This document shows positions 6,904 to 10,262 of a DNA stretch of 10,262 bases, piece after piece. The position numbers and the translations under genes were made by a program. The stretch lies in assembly GCA_009602725.1 (NCBI GenBank), contig WELB01000034.1, positions 28,259 to 38,520 on the forward strand, in the 5' to 3' direction. This DNA comes from Spirogloea muscicola. Lineage: Eukaryota; Streptophyta; Zygnematophyceae; Spirogloeales; Spirogloeaceae. The number at the start of each line of letters is the position of its first letter. Within the stretch, counting starts at the first letter, position 1. The notes beneath the pieces were generated by a model. The model worked only from the letters and a program-made list of their open reading frames with translations. It made no database searches and was not told the origin of the DNA.

Positions 6904-8220
6904 CAAAATCCAGCAGCTTACTTTACTTGAGTTATCGCAGTCATCCCGGCACGACAATGCTACTATCTGCAAGACCAAGCAGGTATCTTCCAGTGCTTCC
7001 TGATGCCTTCAAGAGCGGCAGTTTGGATCTTACAACCACAAGCATGGAAGGGCGAGCCAAGTGTCTGATCACTTGCAGGCGAGGGATTGGCTTTGCTGGC
7101 AGCTGATGTCTTGCTGTTTTTACTGCCCCAGGTCGAGCAACAGTAGCCATCCTCCTGGACAATTGGCCGTGGTGTTCTGATGGGAGGAGCTGAAGACCCG
7201 CAGGCAATGAAGTATGTATATCTGGAGAGGTTGCTTTGAGCTCTGCTTCTACTTTGCATGTATGTGGCCATCTCAGTAATTGGTACCAGCAAAGAATAAG
7301 CCTGTGAAATTGTAGCTGTCAAATTGGTCACCACATTTCATACTACCGAGGAGACACATGGTCCTCGTTTGTTCATATTTAAGAACCCTAATTAAGAACC
7401 CTAAACCCTAAACCCTAAAGTAACACCTTGGCTTGCTGGTCGTGTAACAGCAGTCTGACCTAATCACTCTTTGTGCACTTTGTGCCCAGGTCTAAAGCAC
7501 AGAGGACTTCACAGAAAGCAAAATGTTAGCAGGCAGTCTGACTGCAGACATCAGAGGCTGCTTGCTCTTTGAGGAGCTTTTATCGAGACTTGCTAATGGC
7601 ACAAAGAGTTCGGGACACATTATCAAGGTTTACCTACTTTCTGAAGGCCATTGTTAAGATGTGGCCAAAGGGCAGAGAAGAAATTTGCCTAAGCTTGAGT
7701 GGGATTCTAAGTGGTCATAGCGATTTTTGTAATCAAGAGGTGTTGTAAATTTCAATCCCATGACTAGCATTGGTGTCTCTGAGGTGACTATCTCCTGTTG
7801 TCGGCATTGCTTGTCAATATCTGACCACCCAAGGTTGGACATACTTCATATAAGAACACAATGTCGTCCTGCACCTTTGGTGAGAGGCATACCTTCTGCT
7901 GGCATCACCAAAGCCAAGGGTTTGAAAGATGATCTACTTCAATGTGTGCAAATTGACGAACTTCCTCTAAGAATTTCCGAAGGAAAGGAACAATGTTGAC
8001 AAGCTACTCTGTGGCCTGTGTGAACAACAAAAGCCCAACCCGCAAGTTGCATAGCACACAAGGTTTGTTCCCTGTACACAGCTGTCACTGAGCCAAGGCC
8101 AGACACCCTTGTGTTATAAGATGCTGTTCCACTGCTTAGTTGCCGGTCTTTACTTGATCATTCCTTGCACCGTGCAAGCAACACACTTGAGCTCGTTAGT
8201 CGAATGGCGCCTGGCAAACG
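6904..8220. other. Shared 3' region of two convergent genes, no gene supported
   Basis: These 1317 bp lie between the stops of the coiled-coil gene (plus) and the TPR gene (minus). Open frames on both strands are short, lack family features and have no splice pattern that extends them. The base composition is more AT-rich than the flanking exons. Three plus-strand TGTAA pentamers, the polyadenylation signal common in green algae, occur at 7443-7447, 7728-7732 and 7744-7748; any could end the plus-strand transcript, but a pentamer is weak evidence. The reverse form TTACA appears only at 7030-7034, so the minus gene's polyadenylation site is unclear. Confidence 0.5.
7386..7419. repeat. Interstitial telomere-like repeat (CCCTAAA)3
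   Basis: Three perfect tandem CCCTAAA units lie at 7399-7419, preceded by a broken unit CCCTAAT at 7386-7392 and a short AT-rich joint. Read on the minus strand this is TTTAGGG, the telomere repeat of most land plants and many green algae. The position between two convergent genes argues against a real chromosome end. Such short tracts are usually left by break repair or by telomere-associated elements. The same motif also serves as the 'telo-box' in plant promoters, but here it lies downstream of both genes. Confidence 0.85.
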
Positions 8221-10168
8221 TCATCTCGATGCAGGTGAACCACCGACACTAGGCTGCTTCATGGGCTTGTACAAGCGGCCCTTTGCCTGCGCAGCAGCGT
8301 CCTTCTTTCGGAGATCCTGGCAGGAGCATGATCAGCAACGCAAGCATGATCATGACGTGCTTTGGAGATAACCCGCCACGCTTCCTCAAACATTAGAGCT
8401 GGATTTATGCAAGCCAAGGAGCATCTGCGAACTGCAAGATGTGGACGGTAGACCTGGACGGTAAGGGCCTCCTGCTTTGCTCTGAGCATAAGCTCGTCCA
8501 GGGGCCCCCGCTCAGGGAAGCTCTTGGAGCACCGCTGCCGGTACTGAGCAAAGTGCTCCTCGGCCTGCTCCAATTTGCCCTCAATGCTGTACACTAGGCC
8601 CTGCTTGGGAAAATGGCCAGCGTGGGTCGACCAAGCACGCCTAGTCATTCGTCCACATGCAGAGCGCACTTGATGGTTGCAAAGCACAGAGTAGATTCTT
8701 CTGAAGGAAGGTGCTCTTCAGCATCAGCGCAACCGCGTTGTCATCCTTCTCAGCGCAACTGGACACTCTAGCGAGCTGGTGCTCTAACGTACCTGGCAGA
8801 GGTAAGGCCGGAAGTCGCTTGGATCCTCCTTGATGATAGCGCTGTACTGCTTTGTGGCCTCGGCCAGATTGCCCTACAGTCAGCCAGAGCCGCGCGAGCG
8901 AGAGAAGGAGAGTCACAAACTGGTGCGAGCATCAAACAACCGCCAGTTGTGAGGGGCCGCGACGCTCGCCCGCATTAAACAGAGACCTGAAGGACGTGCA
9001 TCTGGCCAAGCAAGATACGGAGGTTGATGGCCTCATTGCGCCTGTCAGCGGCCTGCGCGCGCATCACGGCTTCCTCGAGCATGCCCAGCACCAGGCTGTC
9101 CTCTCCACGCTTCCACATGAGCGTCGCTAGGCCCTGGCAGTGCGCAAGGAGCCCGGACGCCACCACTGCCCTTCAGCATGCCATCCCGGCCGGCAAGGGA
9201 AGCGCGTGCACCCAAAGGGAAGGTGCGGATCTCGATAAGTCTGCTGGACCTGCATGGCACGCGCGGAGAAGGGGTCCTTGGCCAGAATGTCCTGGAAACC
9301 GGCCCGTGCAGCGTCGAGGTCGCCCGACAGCTGCAGCAGGTGCGCGCGCATGTACCTCCACTCCAGGCACCCGGGGTCAAGCTGTGCGCCACGGCGAGAA
9401 GCCGTCAGACAGGGCCCGTCGGAGGGGCCTGCCGCCGGCCTGCGGCAAGCCCGAGCATGGGCAACAACAGAGCCCAGGTGCGCCGTCGACCCACTCGACC
9501 ACCTATAGCCCTCGATCTTGCAGGCTCGCAGCCAACACCAGGTGGCACCTACTTCGACGAGGCGGTCGAGCGCGGCGACGGAGCCCGGGAAGTCGGACTC
9601 CTGCACGCGCTGCACCAGCTGGGCCAGCACCGCATGCTCGCCTGCCGGCTCAGCTGCCGTGCCTTGGGGCGGCGGCGCCTGCGCCACCTCGTCGGCTCTT
9701 GGCGCTGCACCCGTGGGGCGCTGCCGTGGCGCAGCCTCGTCGTCGTCGCAGGCGAGCCGGGAGTGCGGCTCCCCATCGCGCAAAGTGCCATCGCCGGCCG
9801 CCTGCTGGCTGTGCGGAAGCCGGAGCCCGACGGCAAAGGCCTGTTGGCAGCTGGGGAGCGGAGGTGGCGGCGGCGCGCCGGCAAGGCTCGCGGGGCCGAT
9901 GCCGCGCTAAGCTGCGGGCTTGAGGCCGTGCCCGCCCAGCCGCCGCCTCCGCCTGCGCCACGGCCGGTGGCCCCTATGCCCTGGCCCTCAGCGCCGCAAC
10001 GGCAGCGCCAACCCAGACGTTGGGCAAACGGGACCCAGAAGAGCGGTGGGATCGTCTGTGTTTCTGCTGAGCTGTGCACCTGGCGGCGACGCTGGCGTCC
10101 GGCGGGGCCGGAGGAGGGGCGGCCCGGCCACGGCGCCAGGCCCAGGCCGAGGCGGGGCCAGGCGCGGC

Positions 10169-10172
<4 letters not shown>
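8221..10172 (-). CDS. Chloroplast-type TPR protein, SLOW GREEN 1-like, 5' end missing
   Basis: Exons in coding order are about 9850-9553, then 9381-9250, 9133-8987, 8873-8793, 8600-8454 and 8316-8221 (TGA 8223-8221). The five introns between them are GT-AG, 113-192 bp, all phase 0. The joined protein holds four to five tetratricopeptide units, including 'GDLDAARAGFQDILAKDP', 'GNLAEATKQYSAIIKEDP' and 'FRPYLCQGLVYSIEGKLEQAE'. These match, from memory, the plant chloroplast family of SLOW GREEN 1 and relatives, including the 'DFRPYLCQG' signature. Such TPRs act as protein scaffolds; SG1 is needed for chloroplast development. The C-terminus is basic ('DLRKKDAAAQAKGRLYKPM'). A first exon at 10080-10172 (Ala/Pro/Arg-rich, transit-peptide-like) can be joined in phase 2 through AG|GTGCAC at 10080 and an acceptor before 9850. 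It has no ATG before the A-run, so the start lies beyond or was lost. The very GC-rich region 9560-10172 is the weak part of the model. Confidence 0.75.

Positions 10173-10262
<90 letters not shown>
10173..10262. repeat. 90-base homopolymer A run at the window edge
   Basis: The last 90 bases are all A, without one interruption, directly after very GC-rich sequence. On the minus strand this is a T run exactly where the start of the TPR gene is expected. Possible explanations are a sequencing or assembly artefact at a contig end, or a true poly(A) tract left by a retrotransposition event whose body would be the sequence to the left. That sequence looks like the TPR gene's own 5' end and not like a retroelement, which favours an artefact. 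Confidence 0.9.

Noticed and set aside
7654-7999. Possible small genes in the intergenic region, including a 79-codon plus frame at 7760-7999
   Set aside because: No family resemblance, no splice partners and an amino-acid composition that looks random.
8259-8600. Reading the last TPR exon straight through to the stop at 8259
   Set aside because: The extra residues are not TPR-like. A donor at 8453 and an acceptor at 8317 join in phase 0 to a basic, alanine-rich tail ending at 8221, which fits better.
9127-9783. A single 218-codon minus frame as the whole gene
   Set aside because: Its TPR parts are interrupted at 9382-9552 and end at 9250. Both breaks coincide with GT-AG sites, and splicing restores the family pattern.
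9024-9923. A 299-codon plus-strand open frame
   Set aside because: It is antisense to the TPR exons and introns, very rich in Arg, Ala, Pro and Ser as expected of GC-rich shadow frames, and shows no family features.
10173-10262. The A run as the 3' tail of a LINE
   Set aside because: The sequence to its left reads as the 5' part of the minus-strand TPR gene and has no retroelement features, so an artefact or unrelated tract is more likely.

Overview
The window looks like nuclear DNA from a green alga. Three things suggest this. Both protein genes are split by many short GT-AG introns (61 to about 290 bp). One gene resembles the plant/algal chloroplast TPR family that includes SLOW GREEN 1. 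Three and a half units of the plant/algal telomere repeat (CCCTAAA) lie between the two genes. A trebouxiophyte-like alga is my guess; no sequence search was possible. Nothing points to a bacterium or virus.

Positions 1-2505 form a repeat-rich block. It starts with the minus-strand C-terminal part of a non-LTR retrotransposon protein (1-301, running off the left edge). From about 420 on there is a nest of direct and inverted copies of one short module, whose hallmark is a GGGCTGGC...GCCAGCCC-type hairpin. Two copies pair as foldback arms (747-838 with 1020-1130) around a second retroelement protein fragment (839-1019, plus strand). A second foldback (1305-1418 with 1637-1751) encloses a 200-bp unit that is repeated directly at 1765-1949. 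An older inverted repeat (1167-1310 with 2012-2243) was later split by an 88-bp module copy, leaving a 7-bp duplication. The last piece is a 139-bp hairpin (2364-2502) just upstream of the first gene.

Positions 2626-6903 (plus strand) encode a coiled-coil protein. I reconstruct 17 exons and 16 GT-AG introns, giving an uninterrupted 574-residue protein ending at TAG 6901-6903. A short upstream ORF with a GGC-rich stretch lies in its probable leader.

Positions 6904-8220 hold no gene I can support. They are the shared downstream region of two convergent genes and contain the telomere-like repeat at 7386-7419.

Positions 8221-10172 (minus strand) encode the chloroplast-type TPR protein. Five exons are well supported, all joined in phase 0, with the stop at 8221-8223. 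The GC-rich 5' part is uncertain, and the start codon is missing because the sequence runs into 90 consecutive A residues (10173-10262). The two genes are neighbours with no visible functional link: one product is probably a cytoplasmic or structural coiled coil, the other a plastid TPR protein.
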